Origin: Lachnospiraceae bacterium
GTDB taxonomy: Bacteria > Bacillota > Clostridia > Lachnospirales > Lachnospiraceae
Length of the DNA: 32,701 bases
Assembly (NCBI GenBank): GCA_014804425.1
Contig: JAAUZV010000012.1
Span: 279,888 to 312,588 of the forward strand
Direction: 5' to 3'
This document shows positions 25,102-32,701 of this stretch, piece after piece (the first letter of the stretch is position 1; each line of letters starts with the position of its first letter). The position numbers were made by a program, and so were the translations under genes. The notes under the pieces were generated by a model. The model made no database searches and was not told where the DNA came from. It saw nothing but the letters and a program-made list of their open reading frames with translations.

Positions 25102-25950
25102 ATGGCAATCATACTGGATCATGTCAGCCATGCATATGAAAAAGGAACAGCTATGCAGGTGATGGCGCTTGACGATATTAGCTTTGTCATACCGGACGGA
25201 CAGTTTATCGGGCTGATCGGGCATACGGGGAGCGGGAAGTCCACGCTCGTGCAGCACTTAAACGGGCTGCTTGCCCCGACCTCCGGCAATATTTACTGCG
25301 ACGGCAGGGACATCCATGACGAGGATTATCCGAAAAAAGAACTGCGCAGCAGGGTAGGGCTTGTTTTTCAATACCCGGAGCACCAGCTTTTCGAAGTCGA
25401 TGTGTTCAAGGACGTCTGCTTCGGACCCAAAAACTTAGGACTGCCGCCCAAGGAAGTCGAGCTGCGCGCGTATGAGGCATTAAAGCTGGTCGGGATCGAG
25501 GATGAATATTTTTACCAGTCCCCGTTTGATCTTTCGGGCGGACAAAAACGGCGCGTTGCGATCGCAGGCGTGCTTGCGATGAAACCGCAGGTGCTGATTT
25601 TGGACGAGCCGACCGCAGGGCTTGACCCGAAAGGGCGGGATGAGATTTTACAGCAGATCGCATCCTTGAAAAAGCAGACGGGAATGACCGTCATTCTTGT
25701 TTCCCATAGTATGGAGGACGTTGCGGAATATGTGGAGCGGCTGATCGTCATGAACCACGGCCGCGTTCTGTTTGACGATACGCCGGGCGCGGTATTTGCG
25801 CATTATGAGGAACTGGAAAAGATCGGGCTTGCCGCGCCGCAGGTAACCTATATCATGCATGAGCTTAATAAGGCGGGATTTGCGGTGAGAACGGATGTGA
25901 CAACGATCGACGAGGCGCGGGATGAGATTTTGCGCCTTGTGCAGGCGTGA
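25102..25950 (+). CDS. ecfA2: ECF transporter ATPase A2
   Basis: 282 residues. Walker A GHTGSGKST (40-48), Q-loop Q90, signature LSGGQKRR (144-151), Walker B VLILDEPT, H-loop in LVSHSMED. It pairs with EcfA1 and EcfT. The QKRR signature variant here and QKQR in the neighbour follow the usual A2/A1 distinction. A GGAGAGAG site precedes the start. Confidence 0.95.
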   Translation: MAIILDHVSHAYEKGTAMQVMALDDISFVIPDGQFIGLIGHTGSGKSTLVQHLNGLLAPTSGNIYCDGRDIHDEDYPKKELRSRVGLVFQYPEHQLFEVDVFKDVCFGPKNLGLPPKEVELRAYEALKLVGIEDEYFYQSPFDLSGGQKRRVAIAGVLAMKPQVLILDEPTAGLDPKGRDEILQQIASLKKQTGMTVILVSHSMEDVAEYVERLIVMNHGRVLFDDTPGAVFAHYEELEKIGLAAPQVTYIMHELNKAGFAVRTDVTTIDEARDEILRLVQA

Positions 25951-26052
25951 TGGCAGATATCCGGTTGTTTGAGAGGTTTGCCATATTTATGGCATGGATT
26001 GGTTTGCAGCTTTGCATATCGTGATGCTGATAGTTTTTGCAGGGATGAAAAC

Positions 26053-26868
26053 ATGATAAGAGAGATTACACTGGGACAATATTATCAGGCGGACTCCGTC
26101 ATTCACCGTATGGATCCGCGCACGAAGATCGTCGGTACGCTCGTGTTCATCGTCTCCCTTTTTTTGGTGAACAACATGGTCGGCTATGCCGTGGCGGCGG
26201 TTTTTTTGGCGTCGGTGATCCTGATTTCCAAGGTGCCGTTTAAGTATATGGTAAAGGGCATGAAAGCGATCGTGCTTCTGCTCCTCATTACGATCTTGTT
26301 TAATATGTTTCTGACGCCGGGAGAAACGCTGGTGTCGATTTGGAAATTGAGGATTACGAAAGAAGGATTGCGGCAGGCGGTATTTATGGCGCTCCGGCTC
26401 TCCTTTCTGATCATCGGATCTTCGCTAATGACGCTGACAACGACACCGAATAACCTGACGGACGGACTGGAAAAGCTCTTAAAGCCGCTCAGGATATTCC
26501 GTGTGCCGGTTCACGAGATCGCGATGATCATGTCGATCGCGCTTAGGTTTATTCCGATCCTGTTGGATGAGACGGATAAGATCATGAAGGCGCAGCTTGC
26601 GCGCGGCGCGGATTTTGAGAGCGGGAATCTGATCAAAAAAGCAAAGAGTATGGTGCCGATCCTTGTGCCGCTCTTTATTTCAGCGTTCCGCCGTGCCAAC
26701 GATTTGGCGATGGCAATGGAAGCGCGCTGTTATCGGGGCGGGGAACACCGCACGAAGATGAAGCCGCTTTCCTATCGGAGGCATGATCTGGCGGCATATC
26801 TGACGCTGGCGGTATTTGTGACCGTGATCGTGTTTACAAGGAGAGTCGTGCTGCCGTTCACGTTTTGA
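26053..26868 (+). CDS. ecfT: ECF transporter transmembrane subunit T
   Basis: 271 residues from the ATG at 26053; an in-frame upstream start at 25969 would add 28 unconserved residues. Several membrane helices are seen (about 25-60, 70-90, 108-130, 245-265). The two coupling motifs are ARGADF (183-188) and the variant ARCYRGG (224-230), which contact the ATPases. No S-component gene is nearby, so this is a group II (shared) ECF module. A hairpin TGCCAT-ATTT-ATGGCA (25979-25994) lies in the 102-base spacer before it. Confidence 0.94.
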   Translation: MIREITLGQYYQADSVIHRMDPRTKIVGTLVFIVSLFLVNNMVGYAVAAVFLASVILISKVPFKYMVKGMKAIVLLLLITILFNMFLTPGETLVSIWKLRITKEGLRQAVFMALRLSFLIIGSSLMTLTTTPNNLTDGLEKLLKPLRIFRVPVHEIAMIMSIALRFIPILLDETDKIMKAQLARGADFESGNLIKKAKSMVPILVPLFISAFRRANDLAMAMEARCYRGGEHRTKMKPLSYRRHDLAAYLTLAVFVTVIVFTRRVVLPFTF

Positions 26869-26910
26869 GGAGTTGTATTTAAGAAGCCACCCTGAGAGAG
26901 GAGTGTCGGC

Positions 26911-27669
26911 ATGGAGCAGGAAAAGGCGGGAAGCAGGCGTATTTTTTTAAGCGTTGCCTATGACGGCACAAATTATCATGGCTGGCAGCTTCAGCCCGGA
27001 GCCGTCACGATCGAGAGCGAGCTAAACCGCGCGTTGACGGAGCTGCTTGGGGAGGAGATCCGGGTCATCGGGGCAAGCCGTACCGATACCGGCGTACATG
27101 CGCTTTGCAATGCGGCGGTGTTTGATACTGTCTCACGAATACCGGCGGAGAAGTTTGTGTATGCGTTAAATCAAAGACTGCCGGAGGACATCCGCATTCA
27201 GGATTCTAAAGAGGTCGCGCTGGATTTTCATCCACGGCACACACCGAGCCGCAAGACGTATGAATATCGCATTTATAACGCGCGCTTTCCGATGCCGACA
27301 AAGCGGCTTTATTCTTTTTTTACCTATGCGAAGCTCGATGCGGAGGCGATGGCGCGCGCGGGAGCGCTGCTTGAGGGAGAGCATGATTTTAAGAGCTTTT
27401 GCAGTGTGAATACGCAGGCGGAGACGACCGTCCGCACGATTTACCGCGTGGAGGTCCGGCGCGAGAGTGATGACATTATCATCCGCATAACAGGGAGCGG
27501 GTTTCTCTACAATATGGTGCGGATCATCGCGGGGACATTGTTAGAGGTCGGGCAGGGAAAAAGAAGGCCGGAGGACATAACGTCAATTTTGGCGGCATGC
27601 GACCGCGGCGCGGCGGGGCCGACGGCTCCGGCATGCGGATTGACGCTGACGGCGTACGAATTTTTGTAA
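26911..27669 (+). CDS. truA: tRNA pseudouridine synthase A
   Basis: 252 residues. Catalytic D59 lies in GASRTDTGVHA; KTYEYRIYN and GSGFLYNMVRIIAGTLLEVG are conserved. It makes pseudouridine at positions 38-40 of the tRNA anticodon stem. Its place between ecfT and rplM is common in Bacillota. Confidence 0.96.
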   Translation: MEQEKAGSRRIFLSVAYDGTNYHGWQLQPGAVTIESELNRALTELLGEEIRVIGASRTDTGVHALCNAAVFDTVSRIPAEKFVYALNQRLPEDIRIQDSKEVALDFHPRHTPSRKTYEYRIYNARFPMPTKRLYSFFTYAKLDAEAMARAGALLEGEHDFKSFCSVNTQAETTVRTIYRVEVRRESDDIIIRITGSGFLYNMVRIIAGTLLEVGQGKRRPEDITSILAACDRGAAGPTAPACGLTLTAYEFL

Positions 27670-27780
27670 ATGGAAGCAGAAAAAGAATGAAAAGGCTGAT
27701 AAAATCGGACGGAACACAGAATCATAGCGGCAGGAATAGAAAAAACAGCGGAAAATCAACGATTTCTATGAAAAAATGTG

Positions 27781-27809
27781 TTGACACGCACGGAAGCGTA
27801 TAATATAAT
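27781..27809 (+). promoter_or_regulatory. Promoter of rplM-rpsI
   Basis: Perfect TTGACA (27781-27786) and perfect TATAAT (27804-27809) with a 17-bp spacer. Transcription would start near 27816, giving a leader of about 90 nt. Confidence 0.9.
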
Positions 27810-27907
27810 ATTTCAATGTGGTTATGTTTGAAAATGTCCGAGCCAAAGCCCCGGAGCGGATGTTTTGAATATATTCAGTAAGCATGATTTTTTACGGAGG
27901 GAAAACG

Positions 27908-28336
27908 ATGAATACATTTATGGCTAGTCCGGCTACAATTGATAGAAAATGGTATGTAGTGGATGCGACGGACATGACGCTGGGACGTTTGGCGTCCGCA
28001 GTTGCGAACGTATTACGCGGCAAGAATAAGCCGATCTACACACCGCACATCGATACAGGCGATTATGTGATCGTCATCAATGCGGAGAAAGTAAAGGTTA
28101 CGGGTAAGAAGCTGGATCAAAAGATTTATTATCATCATTCCGATTATGTGGGCGGTATGAAAGAGACCACATTGCGGGAAATGTTAGCTAAGAAACCTGA
28201 AAGAGTCATCGAGCTGGCAGTAAAGGGAATGCTCCCGAAAGGACCTCTCGGCAGGGAGATGTACACAAAGCTTCACGTGTACGCAGGACCGGAGCACAAG
28301 CACGCTGCACAGAAGCCCGAAGCATTAACGTTTTAA
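27908..28336 (+). CDS. rplM: 50S ribosomal protein L13 (uL13)
   Basis: 142 residues, exact usual length, from the ATG at 27908 (ACGGAGGG upstream); an in-frame start at 27884 is rejected. Conserved [36 protein letters not shown] and [20 protein letters not shown]. It is an early 50S assembly protein. Confidence 0.98.
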   Translation: MNTFMASPATIDRKWYVVDATDMTLGRLASAVANVLRGKNKPIYTPHIDTGDYVIVINAEKVKVTGKKLDQKIYYHHSDYVGGMKETTLREMLAKKPERVIELAVKGMLPKGPLGREMYTKLHVYAGPEHKHAAQKPEALTF

Positions 28337-28364
28337 TCAGGAAACTTAGAAGGAGGACATAGAA

Positions 28365-28763
28365 ATGGCGAAAGCAACAGCAAGATACTACGGAACCGGT
28401 AGAAGAAAGAAATCCATTGCAAGAGTATATCTGATGCCGGGAACAGGTAAGATTACAATCAATAAGAGAGATATAGATAATTATTTCGGGTTAGATACGT
28501 TAAAGCTCATCGTTCGTCAGCCCCTTGCGGCAACTGATACGGTGGAAAAGTATGATGCGCTCATTACTGTCCGCGGCGGCGGTACGACAGGTCAGGCGGG
28601 TGCGATCAGACATGGTATCGCAAGAGCGCTGCTTCAGGTAGACGCAGATTTCAGACCGACCTTAAAGAAGGCCGGATTCCTGACGAGAGATCCTCGTATG
28701 AAGGAGAGAAAGAAATACGGTCTCAAGGCAGCACGCCGCGCACCGCAGTTCTCCAAGAGATAA
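28365..28763 (+). CDS. rpsI: 30S ribosomal protein S9 (uS9)
   Basis: 132 residues. [39 protein letters not shown] and the basic C-terminal tail ending FSKR, which touches P-site tRNA. Paired with rplM as in nearly all bacteria. Confidence 0.98.
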   Translation: MAKATARYYGTGRRKKSIARVYLMPGTGKITINKRDIDNYFGLDTLKLIVRQPLAATDTVEKYDALITVRGGGTTGQAGAIRHGIARALLQVDADFRPTLKKAGFLTRDPRMKERKKYGLKAARRAPQFSKR

Positions 28764-28796
28764 TGTCTGCAAAAGGTTTTACAAGTCAAAATATAG

Positions 28797-28824
28797 GCTC
28801 CGCAGGTTTTCCTGCGGAGCTTTT
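28797..28824 (+). terminator. Intrinsic terminator after rpsI
   Basis: A perfect 10-bp stem GCTCCGCAGG/CCTGCGGAGC with a TTTT loop is followed by TTTTG. The T tract is short but the stem is very stable. Confidence 0.85.
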
Positions 28825-28887
28825 GCCTTATTATTTTAGATTGATTGAATATACCAAATACCAAGAGACAAAAGGGGTGAATGACAC

Positions 28888-29505
28888 TTGAAGCTGCTAT
28901 ATGGAACGGGCAATCCGGCGAAGCTGTCTGCAATGAAACGTCGCCTTGAAACAATCGGAATAGAACTCATCGGATTACATGATCTGAAAGAAGAAGGAAA
29001 GACCATTCCGGCCGTGCCGGAGGACGGGAACACACCGCTTGAAAACGCAAGACAGAAGGCGACGGCATATTATACAGCATTTCACATCCCTGTATTTTCG
29101 TGCGATTCGGGATTGTATTTTGACAATGTTCCGGATGAGATTCAGCCGGGCGTACATGTTCGTACCGTGAATGGAAATTATTTATCCGATGAACAAATGA
29201 TAGAATATTATACGGGATTAGCAAAACGGTATGGGGATCTTACCGCAAGATATAAGAATGCCATTTGCTTTGTTTTAGATGAAGAGCATATCTATGAAGC
29301 AATGGACGCCTCAATGGAAAGCGAAAAATTCATCATCACAGATACACCCCACAGCGCGGTAAAGAAGAAAGGGTTTCCGATAGACAGTCTGTCGATCGAC
29401 TTAAAGTCGGGTCAATACTTCTATGATATGCCGGCATGTAAACTGGATCAGATCGCCGTGGAAGACGGATTCCTTACGTTTTTTCAAAATATATTAGGGG
29501 ATTAG
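28888..29505 (+). CDS. Divergent Ham1/RdgB-family NTP pyrophosphatase
   Basis: 205 residues from a TTG start at 28888, with AAAGGGG about ten bases upstream; the ATG at 28881 is in another frame. It has the family's N-terminal GTGNPAKL (6-13), ENARQKA (52-58) and CDSGLYFD (72-79), fitting a house-cleaning enzyme that hydrolyses non-standard purine NTPs. The usual C-terminal GFGYDP and SHR motifs, which contact the base, are missing; KKGFPIDSLSID and a different tail stand there. Its substrate may therefore differ. It converges with the kinase gene downstream. Confidence 0.7.
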   Translation: MKLLYGTGNPAKLSAMKRRLETIGIELIGLHDLKEEGKTIPAVPEDGNTPLENARQKATAYYTAFHIPVFSCDSGLYFDNVPDEIQPGVHVRTVNGNYLSDEQMIEYYTGLAKRYGDLTARYKNAICFVLDEEHIYEAMDASMESEKFIITDTPHSAVKKKGFPIDSLSIDLKSGQYFYDMPACKLDQIAVEDGFLTFFQNILGD

Positions 29506-29531
29506 AAAAACACGCTTATTTAAGCAGCGTG
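29506..29531 (-). terminator. Intrinsic terminator of the AgrC-like kinase gene (minus strand)
   Basis: On the minus strand CACGCT and AGCGTG form a 6-bp stem with a 9-base loop, followed by five T residues. The stem contains the last codons and the stop codon of the kinase gene, so termination is built into the coding end. Confidence 0.7.
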
Positions 29532-30811
29532 ATCTTCAGCTCAAACTCCGTATCGCCGCAGCTTACCGTGCAGCTTCCGTGATATTTTTGTGCAATCTGC
29601 TTCATGATCTCAATGCCGCAGCCGTGCGCTTTTTTATCCGCTTTGGTCGTTGCGATCCGATTGCTGCGGATAGGAACCCTCTGCTCCACGGAATTGATGA
29701 TCTGAATTACGGTGTAATTGCGGGTTGTACTTACTTTCGTGCGGATATAGGCATGCTTTTTCGCAAGACAGGCTTCTATGGCATTGTCGTAAGCGTTGGA
29801 CAGCAGTCCGCATATATCCGGCGCAGTCATATTTGACAGATTTTCCAAAGAACCTTCAAACGTGAATTCAATGCCGTGTTCTTTCGCGGTTTTCATTTTG
29901 GCGCCGACCACAAGATCGGCAATCTGATTGCCGGTCAGGATCTTACTGCCGGTAAATGTGGCATCGTGGCTTAACTGCTTCGCATATTTCCGAATCTCAT
30001 CATAGTTTCCATCCTCGCACAGCGAGTTCATAACAGCCAGATGACTGGCAAGATCATGACGCATCTTTTTGATTTGTTCCTCGTTTTCCCTCACGTCCTG
30101 CAGGGAATCCAATTGCAGCCGCAGATATTCCATTTCACTTTCCACCATTGTCTGACGGGAAATCCGGATGCGGGATTCAAAGAGACTATATAGAAAATAT
30201 CCCGTACTTACCAAAAAGGCGCCGATAAAAATCGATAAATAAAGGCAGTACTCAGCCGGACTGAAATGAGAACGGCTCACCCACATCACCAAAACCACAT
30301 CAATGAAAGCAAAAAAGAACAGTGCAATACTCCCCAGAATTTCCTTTACACGGAAATGAAGCGTGATCTGATACTTGTGAAGCAGATAGCGGAGCAAGAG
30401 CAATAAGACAAGAAGAATGACGTCCGTTGCAAGACTGACCACGGTAGAATCATATTTGTGAATCACAACCTCGATATGGCTTGCGGGAATTATTTCGTCC
30501 AACAGAGCCTCCGGTACGATCGTCAGTGTAAAATAGACCGCAACGGCAGGAAAGAAACGCAGCAGATCGGACAACCTTTTTTTACTGAATAGCAGTACCG
30601 TCACCGCGATCGATGTGGGCATGCTGAATAAAAAAGAGGTATCCGTCTCAAACAGGGCGGCCGGAGTGGTCACAAATAGAGAAATCAGGGAAAAAACAAT
30701 CACATTCCTGCGGCTGATACGAATATGAGCGGCGCAGATGTCCTGCATGAGTAACAGCAGGATCCAATATTCCATTAAATTCACGGCAAGCTGAATCGGC
30801 AGCGCGTTCAT
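29516..30811 (-). CDS. AgrC-like sensor histidine kinase (GHKL type)
   Basis: 431 residues. About six hydrophobic helices fill residues 5-210. A coiled region (220-250) follows, then the H-box KKMRHDLASHL with H252 and a GHKL ATPase domain with N-box LLSNAYDNAIEAC and G-box HGCGIEIM (396-403). This is the layout of HPK10 kinases that sense peptides or membrane signals and work with LytTR regulators. It overlaps the regulator gene by four bases (ATGA). No AgrD- or AgrB-like gene is visible, so the signal is unknown. Confidence 0.88.
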   Translation of the reverse strand: MNALPIQLAVNLMEYWILLLLMQDICAAHIRISRRNVIVFSLISLFVTTPAALFETDTSFLFSMPTSIAVTVLLFSKKRLSDLLRFFPAVAVYFTLTIVPEALLDEIIPASHIEVVIHKYDSTVVSLATDVILLVLLLLLRYLLHKYQITLHFRVKEILGSIALFFFAFIDVVLVMWVSRSHFSPAEYCLYLSIFIGAFLVSTGYFLYSLFESRIRISRQTMVESEMEYLRLQLDSLQDVRENEEQIKKMRHDLASHLAVMNSLCEDGNYDEIRKYAKQLSHDATFTGSKILTGNQIADLVVGAKMKTAKEHGIEFTFEGSLENLSNMTAPDICGLLSNAYDNAIEACLAKKHAYIRTKVSTTRNYTVIQIINSVEQRVPIRSNRIATTKADKKAHGCGIEIMKQIAQKYHGSCTVSCGDTEFELKITLLK

Positions 30812-31506
30812 GAACGCAGACCTCCTTCAATGTAATTGACGACTGCGCGGCGGAAGTCTTTTCCGCGCCTGCGGCTGACGGGAAAGGTTGCCCCGCAGGC
30901 AAGCGTTAAGTGTGACTCGTCAAATTCTCTGACATATTCCAGATTCACAATGTATTTCCGGTGAATGCGGAAAAATGTGGATGGGGGAAGCATCGCTTCC
31001 AGTTCATTCAAACCTTTATGCAGCGTAATGACATCGTCTTTGTGATAAACGAGCGTGTTTTTATTGTCCGCCTTCAGATATTGCAGCTCCTGCGGATGCA
31101 GCAATAGTTCGCATTCGGGTGTTTTGATCAGAAGCGTATGGGAATCTGTAAGCTTTGTATGGATATCCCTCATGACACGAAAGACAGCCTCTTTTGTCAC
31201 AGGCTTTAAGAGATAGCGGAACGCGCCCACTTCATAGCCGGCAGGGGCATAATCCAGACAAACGGTAAAGAATACTAAAATGACAGAGGTGTCGATTTTT
31301 CTGATCTTTTTTGCAAGCTCCATGCCGTTTAAGGGTGACATCAAAATGTCCAAAAAAAGTACGTCATAGCGTTCTCCCGACGCATACTGATCCCAAAGCG
31401 CGAGCGGAGAAGAAAAGCAATCCACGGAGCAGTCCGGCTGCTGCCACAGGTAATCGTATATTCTTTTCAAAAACACCGGTTCATCATCACAAATTGCTAT
31501 TTTCAT
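30808..31506 (-). CDS. LytTR-family response regulator (AgrA/VirR-like)
   Basis: 232 residues from the ATG at 31506, chosen because the family begins MKIAICDDE; in-frame ATGs at 31512 and further upstream are possible and the ribosome binding sites are all weak. The receiver has D7/D8, phospho-acceptor D53 (VLFLDILMS) and K in YLLKPV. The C-terminal LytTR DNA-binding domain (about 125-228) shows FFRIHRKYIVNLEYV and FPVSRRRGKDFR. It is cotranscribed with the kinase. Two GC-rich direct repeats 21 bp apart lie upstream at 31564-31600. Confidence 0.88.
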   Translation of the reverse strand: MKIAICDDEPVFLKRIYDYLWQQPDCSVDCFSSPLALWDQYASGERYDVLFLDILMSPLNGMELAKKIRKIDTSVILVFFTVCLDYAPAGYEVGAFRYLLKPVTKEAVFRVMRDIHTKLTDSHTLLIKTPECELLLHPQELQYLKADNKNTLVYHKDDVITLHKGLNELEAMLPPSTFFRIHRKYIVNLEYVREFDESHLTLACGATFPVSRRRGKDFRRAVVNYIEGGLRS

Positions 31507-31563
31507 ACGCATTACTCTACCATATCCCATCTGCTCCGTCAAGAAAGCGGAAGCGCCGCAAAA

Positions 31564-31600
31564 CCGCTCGCGCCGCAAAGGCGACCGCTCGCGCTGCAAA
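31564..31600. repeat. Two 16-bp direct repeats upstream of the LytTR regulator
   Basis: CCGCTCGCGCCGCAAA (31564-31579) recurs at 31585-31600 with one C-to-T change. A third partial copy, CGCCGCAAA, lies just before at about 31554. The 21-bp period equals two helical turns, as between paired LytTR-protein binding sites, but the sequence does not resemble known AgrA boxes. Confidence 0.6.
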
Positions 31601-31679
31601 TATAAAATATTGCTGTTTTTATGGTAAGATATGCGATGGATAATACTACATTATGGATGAGGATGGAGAGATAAGAATC

Positions 31680-32701
31680 ATGAGAAAAAGAACATTGGCT
31701 GTTATGATGGGAACGCTTCTTTTGGCATTGTCCGTCTGCGGCTGCGGGGGAAGCGAAAGCGGTTCCGCATCAAACGGAGCGGGCGATTCCGGGCAGACGT
31801 GGGGAAGCGGAGATACACAGAGCGGCTCAAACAGCAGTGCACAGAACGGAGGGACAGACGCTTCGATTCCGGTCACATCGGAAGCCTTGTTTGATGTGAC
31901 GGATACGGAAGGCGGTGTGAGCGTTGTTTTTAATGACATTGAGGGCGGAGATGTCCATATTCCTGCCGAGATCGGGGGAAAAACGGTAACAGAGATCGGC
32001 GAGCGCGCCTTTTGGTGCATCGGAGTGACGAGCGTGATCATTCCGGATAGCGTGACGAAGATCGGCGAAGCCGCGTTTAACTTAACTTATCTGGAACAGA
32101 TTGTCATTCCGGAAAGTGTGACGGAAATCGGCAGTATGGCGTTCCTGAATTGTAAGCGATTAACAAGTGTGACGATTTTAGGCAGCATAACGCAGGTGAA
32201 CGAGATGGCGTTTTCCGGCTGCTCGGTTTTGACGGATGTAACGCTTCCTGCCACTGTGACGGAGATCGGCGCCTCTGCGTTTGCCGACTGCAAAGCGCTG
32301 ACGAATCTGGCTCTTCCTGACAGCGTGCGCTCGGTTGATCACAGCGCGTTTTCCGGCTGTACGGACATCACGGTCACCTATCAGGGAACAGACTATTCCT
32401 ATGAGGAGCTGGACACTCTCTATACGATGTTAGATGATGCGGCAAGCTTGGAATCGCCATATCCGGCGGAAGAGTTTTTCAGAATTGAGGACGTTCCGGG
32501 CGGCGTGTCGATCTATTATGCGGAGACCTCAGTCGGTCTTTACTATTATAACGGTGGGGAGGGGATTGTTCGTATTCCCGAACAGCTCGGGGGAAAGACG
32601 GTTGTGGAAATTGGTTCAAGCGTATTTGTGGGTTCCCGGTATATTGTCGATCTGACGATTCCAGATACGGTCGTACGAATCGGCGGTTCTGCCATTAAGG
32701 G
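31680..32701 (+). CDS. BspA-like leucine-rich-repeat lipoprotein, 5' part (truncated by window edge)
   Basis: 340 codons are open to the end of the window. An N-terminal lipoprotein signal (KR, then MMGTLLLALSVCGC) gives a likely lipidated C22, followed by a Gly/Ser-rich linker to about 65. Residues about 71-235 and again from about 268 carry BspA-type (LRR_5) repeats such as IPDSVTKIGEAAF and LTSVTI. Two modules begin alike (FDVTDTEGGVSVVF and FFRIEDVPGGVSIYY, each later IGGKTV or LGGKTV), pointing to an internal duplication. It is probably a surface-attached adhesion or binding protein. GGAGAG lies about 11 bases before the ATG. Confidence 0.85.
   Translation, partial: MRKRTLAVMMGTLLLALSVCGCGGSESGSASNGAGDSGQTWGSGDTQSGSNSSAQNGGTDASIPVTSEALFDVTDTEGGVSVVFNDIEGGDVHIPAEIGGKTVTEIGERAFWCIGVTSVIIPDSVTKIGEAAFNLTYLEQIVIPESVTEIGSMAFLNCKRLTSVTILGSITQVNEMAFSGCSVLTDVTLPATVTEIGASAFADCKALTNLALPDSVRSVDHSAFSGCTDITVTYQGTDYSYEELDTLYTMLDDAASLESPYPAEEFFRIEDVPGGVSIYYAETSVGLYYYNGGEGIVRIPEQLGGKTVVEIGSSVFVGSRYIVDLTIPDTVVRIGGSAIK

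Noticed and set aside
27799..27804. First TATAAT as the -10 of the rplM promoter
   Set aside because: It would leave only 12 bp to TTGACA; the second TATAAT at 27804 gives 17 bp.
28881..28890. ATG at 28881 as the start of the Ham1-like gene
   Set aside because: It is in a different frame from the protein; the TTG at 28888 is the in-frame start.
31554..31600. CRISPR array
   Set aside because: Only two to three short GC-rich copies with 5-bp gaps, no spacers and no cas genes in the window.

Overview
The window is typical of a low-to-mid GC, anaerobic Bacillota genome, most likely Lachnospiraceae (Clostridia). This is inferred from zinc-type S14, a zinc-lid adenylate kinase, the gene order rplQ-ecfA1-ecfA2-ecfT-truA-rplM-rpsI, AAGGAGG-type ribosome binding sites and the accessory genes. 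No database was searched.

Layout: (1) 1-399, minus: 5' part of a SAM-dependent methyltransferase. (2) 495-5232, plus: a Bce-type peptide-antibiotic sensing and resistance module (response regulator, intramembrane-sensing kinase, ABC ATPase, FtsX-like permease), with a TTACA-N4-TGTAA operator and an intrinsic terminator between the regulatory and transporter halves. (3) 5329-7421: a single gene fusing a LacI/PBP1-like cytoplasmic sensor to a diguanylate cyclase, with a terminator that shares DNA with the next promoter. (4) 7403-24143: the S10-spc-alpha ribosomal superoperon, from rpsJ to secY, then adk, map, infA, rpmJ, rpsM, rpsK, rpsD, rpoA and rplQ. It has a ~300-nt structured leader before rpsJ and an unusual 427-nt gene-free, hairpin-rich stretch between rpmJ and rpsM. 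(5) 24191-27669: ECF transporter energising module plus truA. (6) 27781-28824: rplM-rpsI with its own promoter and terminator. (7) 28888-29505: a divergent Ham1/ITPase-family protein. (8) 29506-31506, minus: an AgrC/AgrA-like kinase and LytTR regulator pair. (9) 31680 to the end, plus: the start of a BspA-like leucine-rich-repeat lipoprotein.

The ribosomal genes are close-packed, with four TAATG one-base overlaps (rplD/rplW, rpsC/rplP, rplP/rpmC, rplO/secY). Promoters with near-consensus boxes and 17-bp spacers are visible before the methyltransferase, bceR, rpsJ, rpmJ and rplM.

The candidates for something undescribed are RNA-level: the rpmJ-rpsM intergenic RNA, the rpsJ leader with an H-type pseudoknot and a multibranch domain, and a small family of palindromic elements that begin at stop codons (after the Bce permease gene and secY, with a partial copy after ecfA1). 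At the protein level, L17 carries a ~65-residue insertion and the Ham1-like protein lacks two family motifs.
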